The notes: generated by a model not told the origin, from the letters alone. Counted from the first letter of the stretch, positions 1 through 11,129 are shown. The stretch: 64,000 bases of DNA from Aradus depressus (GCA_963662175.1 OY759217.1:49948108-50012107); one strand, 5' to 3'. Translations and numbers: made by a program.

Positions 1-861
1 AAGATAAATAGCCTTCACACACGAGAAATCTTAAAAACTGTTCGTGATGAACCCAGTACCAGTGCGCCAAAAATTGCAGAAATCTTGTTACGTGACTATG
101 GCGTAACAGTAACACCTCAAACCATAAGAAACAGGTTACATGAGAATGGTTATAATGGTAGGGTTCCTCGGAAGAAACCATTTATAAGTGAAATGAACCG
201 TAAGCGCCGTTTACAGTTCGCAAAAGAATTTGTTCAAAAGCCTCTAATGTTTTGGCAGTCAATCATTTTCTCTGATGAAAATAAATTTAGTGTGTTTAGA
301 TCAGATGGACGACAAAAAGTGTGGCGAAAAGCAAAGGAGGCTTTGAAACAAAAAAATTTACGATCCACAATGAAACATGGAGGTGGTGGTATTATGGTCT
401 GGGGATGTATGAGTAGTAGAGGAGTTGGAAATCTCCATGTTATTGATGGAATAATGGACAAATATGTGTATATTGAAATATTAAGAAATCATTTAAAGAA
501 AAGTGCCGAGAAATTGGGGTTGGAAAGAACATTTCTGTTTCAGCAGGATAATGACCCCAAGCACACAGCTCATTTAGTTAAGGAGTGGCTTCTGTACAAC
601 GCACCACGTCGCCTTAATACTCCTCCCCAGTCACCAGACCTTAATCCCATAGAACATTTATGGGATGAAATTAAACGCCGAATAGGAGTACGTGGCGTGA
701 AAAACAAAGCAGAACGGAAAGCAGCCGTTGCAGAAGAATGGGGCACGATTTCCGAAAAAGTGACCAAGATTAGTAGGATCCATGAAAAAAAGATTAATAG
801 AAATTATAAAGAACAAAGGAGGGCCTACCAGCTTCTAAAACATTTATTATTATTGATTTAA
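1..861 (+). CDS. Tc1/mariner-superfamily transposase, 5' end outside the window
   Basis: The reading frame is open from base 1 to the TAA at 859-861, so the coding region starts left of the window; an internal start near base 85 would be a TTG and is not a real start. The product cuts and pastes Tc1-type DNA transposons. The visible part holds the tail of the helix-turn-helix DNA-binding region (PKIAEILLRDYGVTVTPQT...), then the DDE catalytic domain. First Asp is in SDENKFS, second in QQDNDPKHTA, and the Glu in SPDLNPIEHLWDE, with about 34 residues between the second Asp and the Glu (DD34E, typical Tc1). The C-terminal part reads through without stop or frameshift, so the copy looks recent. 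A terminal repeat lies 250 bp downstream. Whether the missing N-terminus is intact cannot be seen. Confidence 0.9.
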   Translation, partial: KINSLHTREILKTVRDEPSTSAPKIAEILLRDYGVTVTPQTIRNRLHENGYNGRVPRKKPFISEMNRKRRLQFAKEFVQKPLMFWQSIIFSDENKFSVFRSDGRQKVWRKAKEALKQKNLRSTMKHGGGGIMVWGCMSSRGVGNLHVIDGIMDKYVYIEILRNHLKKSAEKLGLERTFLFQQDNDPKHTAHLVKEWLLYNAPRRLNTPPQSPDLNPIEHLWDEIKRRIGVRGVKNKAERKAAVAEEWGTISEKVTKISRIHEKKINRNYKEQRRAYQLLKHLLLLI

Positions 862-1110
862 AAAAATAATTACCTCATATTATATGTGTTCACAGACTTT
901 TTTTGCATGTAAGGGACGTTATTTTCAATTAAAATTGCATTACACTATATTGTTGAATAATATTTTGTGTTATCTTTTGGGAAATAAAGTGTTTATTGAT
1001 TATTGTGTTTAACAAGTGTAATTTCCTTGTGAACATTTTTTTCCTATGCCCACAATAACAAATTGAAGGAAACCCAGGTGAGTGTTCACAGAATTTTTTG
1101 ATAGAGTGTA
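862..1110 (+). mobile_element. 3' end of the Tc1-like transposon with terminal inverted repeat
   Basis: The element seems to end at about 1108, followed by TA (1109-1110), the target site of this superfamily. Read outward-in on the minus strand the end is CACTCTATCAAAAAATTCTG followed by TGAACACTCAC, a Tc1-type terminus. A related motif (GTGTTCACAGACTTTTTTT, about 884-903) lies just after the transposase stop. It suggests a repeated binding-site layout (IR/DR type) with ~210 bp between the sites. The left terminus is outside the window. Confidence 0.65.
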
Positions 1111-2189
1111 GTTCATCACATCTTAAGCCTAAACAACAACTCTCGGTCCACCTTCGCATCTCAGACTCCATTGACTCCTCTACACTAATTCAATAACAGC
1201 TGATGGCCGTGTTTTGTTTTTTATTCATTTGTTTAAAAAGAAAATGAATTCATATTATTTATTTACTAATTCAGTTGCTTCTTGGATTTTATAGAAAAAT
1301 AAATATAATTAATTTTTCAATATTAATAATTTAAATGTGTGTATTTTTTATACATCACAATATACTACTACTATACAATTATTTTTTTACAAATAGGTAT
1401 TTACAACTGTATAAATAATGTATACCAGCAAATTTGCTAAAAAAGTAAAATATGGCATTATCAAAATCACCCAGTGGTGATACTCCCTAAGCACTGAGTT
1501 GCACTCATTTTTAACTCAATGTTACTGTTCTCTAGAGGATTATTATGGAAACTAACTTTTTGTTCCTGGATTTAGCAGAACCCTAAAGTTCAAGTCCCTA
1601 AGTCTATATCGGTCATAACACTGCTTTGTATATAAGTCGTTTCATTTTCAAAGTTAATTTAGATCTTTAGTCTAATAGTCTTAGTAACAGTTTTTAGCGT
1701 CTATTCATTTCTTGTATTTTTTCAGTCTCGTGTGAGGTTTCCATGTTAATCGCTTAAAAAGTAGAAGGAATAGGATAGCAGACATTGATATTTGAAAGGC
1801 TGACTTTTTTAAAGAAGAAAAATAGAAAAACTGAACTGCCAACTATATTTGGAAAGTGAAAGGACAGCAGACCGGAAAAGAAGGCCTTAAATGAAATTGT
1901 ATTGTTACTGTAATTCTGTATAACTCTTAGAAAAATAATAATATTTATATAATATATATTATATCAAATTTTTTAACGTTAAAAAGAAATATATATATAT
2001 ATATATATATACTGTAACAAGATATTGATAAGAACGAAGACAATACTTTTATATCAAGTTGATAACAATAACGCACTGCACTTGATTGCAACATTCAATA
2101 CTCATATTATCTTTATATCTACTTGTTATAAGTTTCACTTTCCAATAAGGTAAACAGGGAAGTAACCATGATTTTAGTTGCCTAAATAT
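1111..2189. other. AT-rich stretch without recognisable gene
   Basis: No open frame of note and no family resemblance was seen. It holds a short (AT)n run at about 1990-2011 and scattered poly-A/T runs. Confidence 0.6.
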
Positions 2190-3395
2190 ACGATATAAGG
2201 GAAGTTATGTAATCGGTCAGACATTTGTTGCCTTTTCACTGAAATTTCGTGCTTTCTTAAAATCAAATATATAAAAAAAACAGCAGGTGTTTCGCCTCTT
2301 TGTACCCTGAATCAGAGGAAATTACTGGGCCGTGTTTATAAGACTCTACAAAGGTGGCATTTCTAAGTGCGGCCCTTGAGGTCCACTCGGCAAACTTCCC
2401 AGCATGGTATCAATATCAATAATAATATCACAAAACTAGCCATTTTATTCAGGACAGAATTATTTGTTCATTTAATTGAATTTAATCTATACATAGATTT
2501 TTAATTGATATGCAAATGCACAAAGGTCACATAGCCTATTTTTTAATGTTGCTTTTAAAACTGCTACATGTAAAATTTCATGACACTCCGATAATCCGTT
2601 AATGAGGTTGAACTATTTTTATGCTCAACCTCCACTCACAGTCCCCCCTCCCGATAAGATTTTTGAGACGTCACACACCCTTTTTTTTCAATTTGGCTTT
2701 TAAGAATACTACATGTTAAATTTCATTAAAATACGATCATCCGTTGATAAGCAGAATCTATTTTTATGTTTAAAAATTTACCACGCACGTACGTACACAC
2801 ATACTTCTTTCCAAAAATAGTAGTGACCTTAAAACATAAAAATATGAAGAAAATTTTGATTTCGATTTTCGGACCCATTACAATATATTTCTCCAGGGAG
2901 AATTAATCAACTAAGCTCATATGTAAAAACGTGTATAAGAAAGTCATGTTATGGCCATATCCGATATTTTAATAAGCTTTTATTTGACACAAATATCGAA
3001 GATACAGACCAAAGGGAAGTTACGTAACCTGACGGACAACCACCCGGAAGGTCAGGTAGAGCCGAAGATAGCTGAAGGAAGGGCGTCTTAAAAAAACGTG
3101 TCAGAAGACAGAGGTAACAGTTAGGGAGGATGCAGGTGTAGGGACTGAGGTGACCTGTTCCTGTTTGGGGTATTGTAGTCAGTGACCTCTGTCATCTACC
3201 AGACCTCTGTGTTACCTTGAGAGGAGGCTAACTGTCACACATGTACCTTATACAAATGTGGCGAGTAAACTCCGCCAAAAGATATCTCAAGTAAAATGTA
3301 AACTACGGGAAATTGACATGAAAAATACTACATTTTATTATTAAGATGATGAGAAGATACAATGATGTCTATACATTAGGGATTCTATAGTGTCT
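2190..3395. repeat. Degenerate repeat debris, including a family A start and a diverged duplication
   Basis: Bases ~2195-2262 match the start of family A (GGGAAGTTATGTAATCGGTC, then the altered 'cactgaaatttcgtg'). Bases ~2525-2640 and ~2680-2770 are diverged copies of one another (CTACATG-TAAAATTTCAT ... ATCCGTT ... TATTTTTATG). The motif 'gtataagaaagtc-tgttatggccat' at ~2934-2960 recurs near 13320 and 29123. No coding potential was seen. Confidence 0.4.
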
Positions 3396-3398
3396 TAA

Positions 3399-4130
3399 GC
3401 AGACCCTACACTATCAATCCGCTTGATCAAAACAGCGCGTCAAGCGATAGTGTCAAGCGTGATTGATAGTCTAGGAACCCGTTTGACGCTTGAGTCAAGC
3501 CTTGACGGTGATTGATGGAAAGTTTGAATGACTCAAGCGGCTGGGCGGCGCGCTTGATAGTCTAGAGTAATTTCGATCAAGCATTGCATCAGCCACCTGC
3601 TCGACACCAACACAAAAATTTCAGGTCTGCCAAATCCATTCCAGAAGCTAGGTACCTCAATGTGATGGACAGTCTCTGAGTTGCAGGAATCGCTTCACGC
3701 AGTTTTGTATCCACGTTCTCTATTTTGGGCCGTACCAACTCAAATAAATGATCAAAACTCTTGGTCCATTCTGATAAAGTTTTTAAAGTCTTCCGGCTCA
3801 GTTTCACGCAGAACTGTCAGTAAATTTTCGTGCGTGAAACGGTTCCTCAATATATACCACTCCTTCGACCAACGTCGTTTCCTCTGGATCTTTTTTTCCC
3901 GCTTGAGAGTAACAAGTGTCAAGATGAGAAATCCCAAATCCTGATTCGAAACCATGGTATCTACACAACACCGATTCATTCGCGACAGTCCAGGAGGAGC
4001 AGTTCACTAGTCGAAAACTCCGCTACAAATGAGTGTTGAAAAGATTAATGGGATGCTTGATGCGCGTGTCAATCAGCTGGACGCGCTGTTTTGATCAAGC
4101 GGTTTGATAGTCTAGGGCCTGCTTAACAAT
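3399..4130 (-). mobile_element. PIF/Harbinger-type DNA transposon remnant with terminal inverted repeats
   Basis: The two ends are inverted copies: left GCAG-CCCTACACTATCAATC...CGCTTGATCAAAACAGCGCGTC, right its complement ending ..GGGCCTGCTTAA. They are flanked by TTA/TTAA, which fits the 3-bp TWA target of Harbinger (a TTAA reading cannot be excluded). The subterminal zones repeat TCAAGC-type words many times (3420-3560), a likely transposase-binding array. The element is only ~730 bp and carries a truncated transposase, so it is not autonomous. Confidence 0.7.
3589..3979 (-). pseudogene. Harbinger (HARBI1-like) transposase, N-terminal fragment with frameshift
   Basis: Two overlapping minus-strand frames (3752-3979 and 3589-3807) together give the N-terminal part of a PIF/Harbinger nuclease. 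RWSKEWYILRNRFTHENLLT is followed by ETEPEDFKNFIRMD, then, one frame over, FDHLFELVRPKIENVDTKLR and IPATQRLSITLRYLASG. This order is the usual start of HARBI1-type proteins (W-x2-x-L... FxxFFRM... IPPEERLAVTLRFLATG). The frameshift lies near 3760-3800, and the frame stops before the DDE nuclease domain. It is a decayed, internally deleted copy. Confidence 0.75.
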
Positions 4131-4334
4131 TATTTCTATACATTAAGCCTGCAGTGCCTTATATACACTATAGTGCATTAATAAGACTGTGAATTATACC
4201 AATGTCTTTTAAGGCTTCTTTAGTATTATTTGTACTGTAATATATTACTATGATCGTGTATTTTTTCTTCCCCCGGAGTTCATCCAGTAATATCCCTACT
4301 GGAAGGGAATATACTTAACTGCATGTACCATATT

Positions 4335-4448
4335 AGTTTATTATATTATAGTTTATTATATTATAGTTTATTATATTATAGTTTATTATATTATAGTTTA
4401 TTATATTATAGTTTATTATATTATAGTTTATTATATTATAGTTTATTA
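4335..4448. repeat. 15-bp minisatellite, ~7.6 copies
   Basis: The unit AGTTTATTATATTAT is repeated head to tail with almost no variation, which points to recent expansion. It lies 85 bp before a SINE. Confidence 0.9.
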
Positions 4449-4532
4449 CTTGCTTCAACACAACTAAGATTATGTATTATAATGATGGCTTTATAGATTA
4501 AGGCCTCTATGTTGCCTTATATAGACTACAGT

Positions 4533-4855
4533 AGAGGGCGCCAGTGGTATGCGTGCTTGCGTACTGAGCTCAAGGTCGCGGGTTCGAAACCCTGCCGAGT
4601 CTCTTAGGTTCATTATCTGGGAGATGAAAAAACATTGAGCACGCCGTCCTTGGACAACCGTGGATCAACGGATGGGACGTTAAGCGATGGTCTCGAGCCT
4701 GTACGATGTCAGGTACTCGTTAAAGACCCCCTAACCTAGGTGAACACAAATTTAGGGAAAGCAACATTTAGGACTCCTATAATAGAGTAGGGGGTCCACC
4801 AGAGCGGCGAAAAAGCACTCTCGTAGTTAAAGCCTGGGCATGAGTCACAATAATT
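4533..4855 (+). mobile_element. tRNA-derived SINE (family B), nearly full length
   Basis: The head is tRNA-like: GGGCGCC-AGTGGTATGCGTGC gives the A box and GGGTTCGAAACC is a perfect pol III B box. The body follows (ACGCCGTCCTTGG, GGGACGTTAAGCGATGGTC, GTACGATGTCAGGTACTCGT) and then the family tail (GGGCATGAGTCACAATAA). About 19 copies of the family occur in this window. This copy lost a few bases in the head. Confidence 0.9.
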
Positions 4856-5754
4856 ACCTAGACTATAGTTATATTATTAACTCAGTGTATTATAACAATA
4901 TTGAATGTTTACATGGAGAATTACTTTTGAGGTCGGTCGTGGACTTGAGGTATTTGTCCTGAAAAACCGTTCGCAAAGTTTACATTTACGATTCGAGATA
5001 AAGTTTAGCTAGAGCCTATCTTCGCCGAGTTTAGAATCGCCCACAGAAATGTATCTAGTAGTATACTAACAACCCGGACAAAATATGGCATATAATATGA
5101 AGTAAAAAGGCTGAAATATGATTTGAAATTACAAGATTAACATCAAACATAAAAAATGGCCTTCTTAGCAAGAAATGCCAAAGAAACTAAAAAGCGGTTT
5201 TCTCAAATAATTTGATTTTATAATAATCCTTTACAAACAATAATGCTGTATATATGAGTCAGAAGCGCTGTAACTGACTCGGAAAATCAGTGGTTTACAA
5301 AAATTGGAAGCACCTTCTTCCTATCTTCAAACTTTTTTCTCCATCTGTGGCTATGACAATAATACAAACGTATCTTATATCTAAGTTGTGAGGACTGAAA
5401 ATGATGTCGTGTTATGTCGTGTAACAGAAGCCAAGGAGAGAGAGAGAAGGATAGCGACTGTCTGTCTGCTGAGGTGGCATTCCTGGAAAGTGAAGAGAAC
5501 CAGCCCAGTGCAGCTAACCACTCACAGTCTCACAGATACAGACAATACCCACTCCACCTCACCTCACTCCAATCTCAGTCAAAACATCACTTTTATAAAA
5601 CCTCACATTTACCTCATTCATTTGTTTATATTTACCCTCATGCACACAATTAATACAATTATAGGTAATTAAGACGAAAATTCATAAAAAAAAAAAAAAA
5701 AAAGCTGGAAGACAAAAAAAGTCAAATATAACACAAAAAGTAGTAAAAAGTGGA
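4856..5754. other. No gene seen
   Basis: AT-rich sequence. The short open frames at 5388-5672 have no recognisable composition or family and end in a 17-base poly-A run (5686-5703). Confidence 0.5.
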
Positions 5755-6450
5755 AAAAAAAGTTGTCGGTGAAACACCGGCAATGTGTTTCCCCTCGCTT
5801 CCCCTCCAAAACCAGTCGACCGTTTGCGCTAATATTCACTAATTGACTAATTAGATGTTGGGTCACTAAGTTTTTGAGTTGAGCCCCCTCTGATTCGCCC
5901 CTTCCCTTCTGTCGATTCCGCTAAAAATTTATAAGTGTCGTCCTTTTGGGGTTTAAAGTCCATATATGAAATTTTGTGTCGATACATTCATTACAACAGC
6001 ATTTATTATAATGTTTGAGTATAATAATAAGCCTCTCCCCTAAACCCCCCTTCCCCTTGGCCGATTTGGCTAAAAATCGATGTGTTGTCCTTAAAGGGTT
6101 CAAGTCACACATACACAATGTCATGTCGATACATTCATTCTATCGCTATCGACAGTTATTGGTGTTTTTGTGTTAAGCCTCCCCCATAATGACCTCCTTC
6201 CCTTTGGTCGATTTGGCTGAAAATCAATAAGTGCCGTCGTTAGTGGGTTCTGGATTCACATATAAAATTTCGCGTCGATACATTCATTCTATCGAGAGTT
6301 ATCGTGCTCGCAGACACACATGACGCAGACATTTTTTTTTTTTCATATTTGGAAGTTGAAAAACATGAAATTCCGTTGAAAAGTCCGAATCAAATTGGGG
6401 GCTGATTGCATAACTTCCCCTATACTTCGTACAGCTGGTGAAGTAATAAT
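5755..6450 (-). repeat. Family A dispersed repeat, long copy
   Basis: Family A has an outer start (GGGGAAGTTATGTAATCGGTC), a middle of ~130-bp subunits and an outer end (GGGGAAGTACATTGCCGGTG, then ATTCACCGAC). Each subunit contains 'ATGAATGTATCGACACGAAA' and 'GCCAAATCGGCCAAAGGGAA'. Here it lies on the minus strand with at least three subunits. No coding capacity is visible; its transposon class is not recognised. Confidence 0.75.
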
Positions 6451-6559
6451 CTTTAATAGGATATGTTGTCAAGGTAACAAAACACCAAATTCGAGAGGCC
6501 TCTTGGAAAAATTCACTGCAACACAAACAGCCGTGGATTTATTCAAAAGTATGAATGTT

Positions 6560-6760
6560 TTGGATCAAAAAATAAGATTTCTGGTCGATATATTCATTAC
6601 ATTGGCAGTTACAAGGGTTTTTGAGTTTAAGTCCGTAAATACAATAACTCTCGATACAATTAACATAAAGGCACGATATTGTATATGTGTATCCAGAATC
6701 CCAAAAGGATGACACCTATTGATTTTCAGCCAAATTCTTCAAAGGGGAGGGGGGAAACAT
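6560..6760 (+). repeat. Family A fragment, rearranged
   Basis: Holds 'TCGATATATTCATTACATTG' in one orientation and 'TATTGATTTTCAGCCAAATT' in the other, so it is a scrambled copy. The A-T-rich stretch that follows (6780-7570) shows nothing recognisable. Confidence 0.5.
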
Positions 6761-7773
6761 TGGCCTGATGATGGAACAAACAGACAATAAATCATCAAAT
6801 TTTATAAATATATGGATACATAGATAAAATATATATTTTTCTTTTTCCGAAACTTATTTATTTATTTATTTAAAATGTGATAAAAACTTGTTTGCTACCA
6901 CATTTCCTGTAGAAATTTGATCTCTTTTGTTTATTTGAATTTTGATTTCTACAGTAGTTTGTCGAAAATTGCCCTAAAAAAATATTATCAATAATTTAAG
7001 ACGTGCAATTTTTAAGAAAGTACACGTATACAACAAAAAAAAATTCAATTAAACGAACTTTACACTTGGATTCACAAAGAGATACCAATTTTTAAATAAT
7101 TTTAAATAATATTAATTTCTAATCCAAAGGTTTTTTAAATGATACTACTGGGACAACAGGGAAGATGAATAGGATAGAATTTGAAGAGGACAAATATTTG
7201 GGTTATTATCTATATTTACATATTTAAATTAAAAAAAAACTTATTTGAACAAACAAAACAAAAATTTACAATGGCACAAAAACATTAAATTAATACTTAA
7301 AAAACTATTTCTTTTTTTATTTGGGCATATTGAAAAATATATATTATTAATTGTACCTTCTCGACGCCTCTACCACAAAAACCAGACCCCGTCAACTCTT
7401 CGCACTTTAATTCCACCCCAGTCAACTTTCATCTAATTGTTCAACTTCATTTTTTATTTAAAACATATCAAACCACATGCACCGTTTAAGAGCTAGCTCA
7501 CGACTCCATTACATTTAACACTATATCACAGCTGTTTTTTATATGTTTTCTTGTTTTGTTTCTCAAACACCTTGATATATATCTAATATATATATGATAT
7601 TAGATTATAATAAAAAAAATTACCTCTTTTCATTGAAATATTCATTAAAAAAATGTTCCGTAGTGTACATCACAACAAATTTACAACAACATTTGTCACT
7701 AGTGATTGTGATGATGTGCGGTGGCAAGTGTGTCGCTGTACAGCTGAGGTACGTGACCGAAGAGGAGTGCAGG

Positions 7774-8060
7774 CTAGTCCTGGAGCAGGTCCCTCTGCCA
7801 TGCCCGCTTGAGACGTCTTGTCGGATTTGTGGGGAGAGTGTTCGTGGATAATTGCAGAATAAGTAGATTGGCGTGATGATGGAGTTTGTCTGCAATGTGC
7901 CGTAGTATAATGGATTGTAGTGACTGAAGACGTTGCATCTTTGATTTTTTGGTTGATCCCCATATCTCGATGCAGTAAGTCCAGATGGGTTTTTTCCGAA
8001 ACTTAAAATATTCATTTTTACTGGATAGAAATTTCAAAATCATGGCCAGGCAAAAATTGG
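7774..8060 (-). pseudogene. Jockey-type LINE reverse transcriptase, C-terminal fragment
   Basis: The minus frame reads KPIWTYCIEIWGSTKKS, then RLQSLQSIILRHIADKLHHH and, at the end, NPTRRLKRAWQRDLLQD. This is the region after the reverse-transcriptase fingers/palm in Jockey-clade non-LTR retrotransposons (KPIWTYGIQLWG...LQRFQNKVLR). It is short and isolated, with nothing upstream in frame. A second fragment of the same domain is at 51241-51560 and an RT palm fragment is at 34100-34600. Confidence 0.65.
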
Positions 8061-8222
8061 TTTTGCTACCGTCTCTCTGTGTTTGTAGGGATTCAATTTT
8101 TTATATGCCTCTTTAATACTAGACAACGTACAGACGATAGAAAGCCTTTTGATAAACTCCTAACGAACTGTATTGTTAACGAAAATATAAAATGGATTTC
8201 AATAGAACAAAACTACCTGGCA

Positions 8223-8580
8223 CATGGAGTGGGTCACCGGACTGAGCTCTGATCAGGTTGAGTCCTTGTTAAGTTCTCTCTACTCTGACTAGCACGACGC
8301 TCTGTTCTGCTCTCTTCTCTCTGAGGAGGTATACTCGTATGACTAGGGTCATGGAGAGGGTCACAGGACTGAGCTCGGATCAGGTTGAGTCCTTGTTAAG
8401 TTCTCTCTACTCTGACTAGCACGACGCTCTGTTCTGCTCTCTTCTCTCTGAGGAGGTATACTCGTATGACTAGGGTCATGGAGTGGGTCACCGGACTGAG
8501 CTCTGATCAGGTTGAGTCCTTGTTAAGTTCTCTCTACTCAGACTAGCACGACGCTCTGTTCTGCTCTCTTCTCTCCCTGC
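8223..8580. repeat. 127-bp tandem repeat, ~2.8 copies
   Basis: Units begin with CATGGAG(T/A)GGGTCAC at 8223, 8350 and 8477, giving an exact 127-bp period. Each has a C/T-rich stretch (GTTCTGCTCTCTTCTCTC). The copies differ at only a few positions. The third ends early at 'ctctcccctgc' and runs into the retroposon-like tail. Confidence 0.9.
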
Positions 8581-8584
8581 CCAG

Positions 8585-9075
8585 CCCTGCCACAGTCCGC
8601 CCCATGTATGCTGTTGTACTCTGCCAACTTCATGTTCACTGTCTTGTCTCTCACTCCATTAAAATTCAATGCCAGGTCTCCGGGTTGTCAGGTTCATTCC
8701 ATCAGCACTTCATTATTCATCAATTTTTATTTTACTTTTCTTCTATATTACGAGAATATTTCTTATTTTAGTCACTTTTTCTTTTTCTCATTCTTTTTTT
8801 TTTAAAATTATTATTATTGTATTTTTTTTATTTTTTACTAAAGATACTATTATTTATTTTTGTATTTTTCTTTTTTTTTGTATTTCTTCTCTCTATACTA
8901 TGTTAAATAATTTTTAACTGTATTTGTACAGTCCTAGCCGACTGCTCCCCTCCCACACTCAGACTCCGTCTTCTGGGAGGAGGTAGCCTATTTATCTTGT
9001 AATGTTTATCTTTTATTCTGCAATTATCTAAAGGCATTAAATAAAAAAATAAAAAAAAAAATAATAAAAAAAAAC
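8585..9075 (+). mobile_element. Probable LINE 3' untranslated end with A-rich tail
   Basis: A low-complexity T-rich stretch is followed by CTTGTAATGTTTATC..., AAAGGCATTAAATAAAAAAA and a long A-rich tail (9040-9075). The 'GGCATTAAATAAA' plus poly-A ending is common in insect non-LTR retrotransposons. No coding part is attached, so the family is not certain. Confidence 0.45.
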
Positions 9076-9339
9076 CTATCAGACTGGGTGGTTTCAGTCT
9101 TCCGTCCTCAGTCTTCCATCAACTAAGATCTTTTTAGAGTATCATAGATTCAGAACCAACATGTAAACAGTTCGGACAATGTTCGTGTTCCTTGTCCATG
9201 CAGAAACCCTCGCGCCATTACGGACCTCAGCTTACAGTTAGTTCTAGTGCCACCAAATATGAAATATTATAAAAATTAAGTACAATATGCATTATGTGGA
9301 CAATAAAAAAAAAAAAATGGCATATACTTTAATATATTT

Positions 9340-9745
9340 TTTTCTTTTTTAATTTTCAGCCAAATCGGGCAAAGGGAAGAGGAGATTAGGGTGGGAGGCA
9401 TAACATAAAACCTCTAATAACTACCGTTATAAGGAATGTATTGACACGAAATTTCATATGTATATCCAAGGTCTTATAAGGACACCACTTATTATTAATG
9501 TTCATGCAGAATCAGCAGAAGGTGAGGGGGTGGGGGATCAGAGGGGGGGCTCACTTCAAAAATCCCAATAACTGCCCATGAATGTATCCACATGAAATTT
9601 TATGGAAGGGGGCTCGACTCAAATACCCTAATAAACGCCGATATGGACACAAAATTAACTATGAGGATTCAGAAGCCATGTAAGTCAAATATTGAGTTTG
9701 AGTCTGGGGAAGTCCATAGCCGGTGATTTACCGACCACTTGTTCT
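9340..9745 (+). repeat. Family A, 5'-truncated copy
   Basis: Starts inside a subunit (TTTTCAGCCAAATCGGGCAA), runs through two further subunits and ends with the family terminus (TCTGGGGAAGTCCATAGCCG, GATTTACCGACCACTTG). It holds G-rich patches such as GGGGGGG near 9543. Confidence 0.75.
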
Positions 9746-10149
9746 CATACAATATGTAAAACAGGGAAAGTTAAATATTAAATTAAACCCATTTTATCAA
9801 TAAACATTTTCACCTTATCAGTTATCCTTATCGATTTTTGTCAGTCGGACATAGAAGCATTATAAATACAGGTTGGACATGAGTCAATGTTTATCGTCAC
9901 AATTGAGTCAGAGGAACGATAAGGAACGGAGACAAACTGAGGTGCGCCTTCTCACAATTCCAGTTCAGTTGAACAACTTAAATTGAATGGCAATGACCCT
10001 ACATTTCAATATTTCTTCATCAATTTTAGTTGAGTCCACCCACAAAAAGTCTGGACCCATTCAAACTTTCGATGTTCAAGTGGTGAGTCTTCTGGGTTTC
10101 CGTCAAGTTGAAATGACCTGATGCCAGTAAATGTTTTGACACTAGGTAG

Positions 10150-10477
10150 GGTAGGAAACGTGTGACCTGTTGATCAATATGTCACCAGGTTTACACTAAG
10201 AGTAAAACAAGTCGCGCGACATATTTCATTTCATCTTTTGATCTTTATCAACACTTGATAAGAAACTTGTAACTTGTTGATCAACATGTCACCAGGTTCA
10301 CACTAAGAGTAAAACAAGTCCCGCGACATATTTCATTTTATTCTTTGATCTTTATCAACTCTTGATAAGAAACTTGTAACTTGTTGATCAACATGTCACC
10401 AGGTTCACACTAAGAGTAAAACAAGTCGCGCGACATATTTCATTTCATTCTTTGATCTTTATCAACACTTGATAAGA
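10150..10477. repeat. 107-bp tandem repeat, 3 copies
   Basis: TTGATCAA(T/C)ATGTCACCAGG occurs at 10170, 10277 and 10384, an exact 107-bp period. Each unit has two small internal inverted words: GTTGATCAAC and CTTTATCAACxCTTGATAAG. A further partial 'tgatgccatgcgacatg' follows. Nothing suggests coding. Confidence 0.9.
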
Positions 10478-10825
10478 TGTGACTTGATGCCATGCGACAT
10501 GTTTTGCTTACACTGTGCACTCGGCTTAAGGTGCATTCAGCGATACCCGGGAGCAATCTCAGGTCAAATACCTAAGTTGGTCTTAACATCAAATTGGGAC
10601 TCCAAAATATCGTAGTAACTATCGAGCCATCAAAGCTCCATCTCAAAATAGCAACTCTGATCACATACCTAACTATCGAAGGCTCTCGCATGTTCTTCGG
10701 CAATTATTCTAATTATTCCATGTATCCGTGAAAAAAAAGTGTATGTTATATATATATATATTTTTTTAAATTTTTTAGTAATTTTTGAAATCACCTCGTC
10801 GGGACCTTTAGTATGTTCGCCACTC

Positions 10826-11059
10826 AGTATGGTTGTTCTGAACAGTATCTCCTCTTCCAGACGTAGTATGGTTGTTATGAACAGTATCTCCTCTTCCAGA
10901 CGTAGTATGGTTGTTATGAACAGTATCTCCTCTTCCAGACGTAGTATGGTTGTTATGAACAGTATCTCCTCTTCCAGACGTAGTATGGTTGTTATGAACA
11001 GTATCTCCTCTTCCAGACGTAGTATGGTTGTTATGAACAGTATCTCCTCTTCCAGACGT
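10826..11059. repeat. 39-bp minisatellite, exactly 6 copies
   Basis: Unit AGTATGGTTGTTATGAACAG plus TATCTCCTCTTCCAGACGT. Only the first unit differs (one base). Since 39 is 13 codons, both strands stay open through the array; see the findings. Confidence 0.95.
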
Positions 11060-11129
11060 ATTCATGAAGAATGAGAGACATTTTTAATGCAATGGTTTGT
11101 GTACAATTTTTTTGTTTACTTCTCCAGTA

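Noticed and set aside
3405..4125. piggyBac element, because of TTAA at both ends
   Set aside because: The encoded fragment is clearly of the HARBI1 type, so the TTA/TWA reading of the target is preferred.
4533..4610. tRNA genes at the heads of SINE copies
   Set aside because: A and B boxes are present but the anticodon arm is not well formed and the head is always joined to the SINE body.
5388..5672. 94-codon frame before a poly-A run
   Set aside because: No domain, no splice evidence, Ser/Thr/His-rich low-complexity sequence.
10826..11059. CRISPR-like regular repeats
   Set aside because: Units are contiguous with no spacers, and the genome is an animal's.
10739..11074. 111-codon plus frame and 85-codon minus frame over the minisatellite
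   Set aside because: Open only because a 39-bp unit is repeated; flanks have no coding character.
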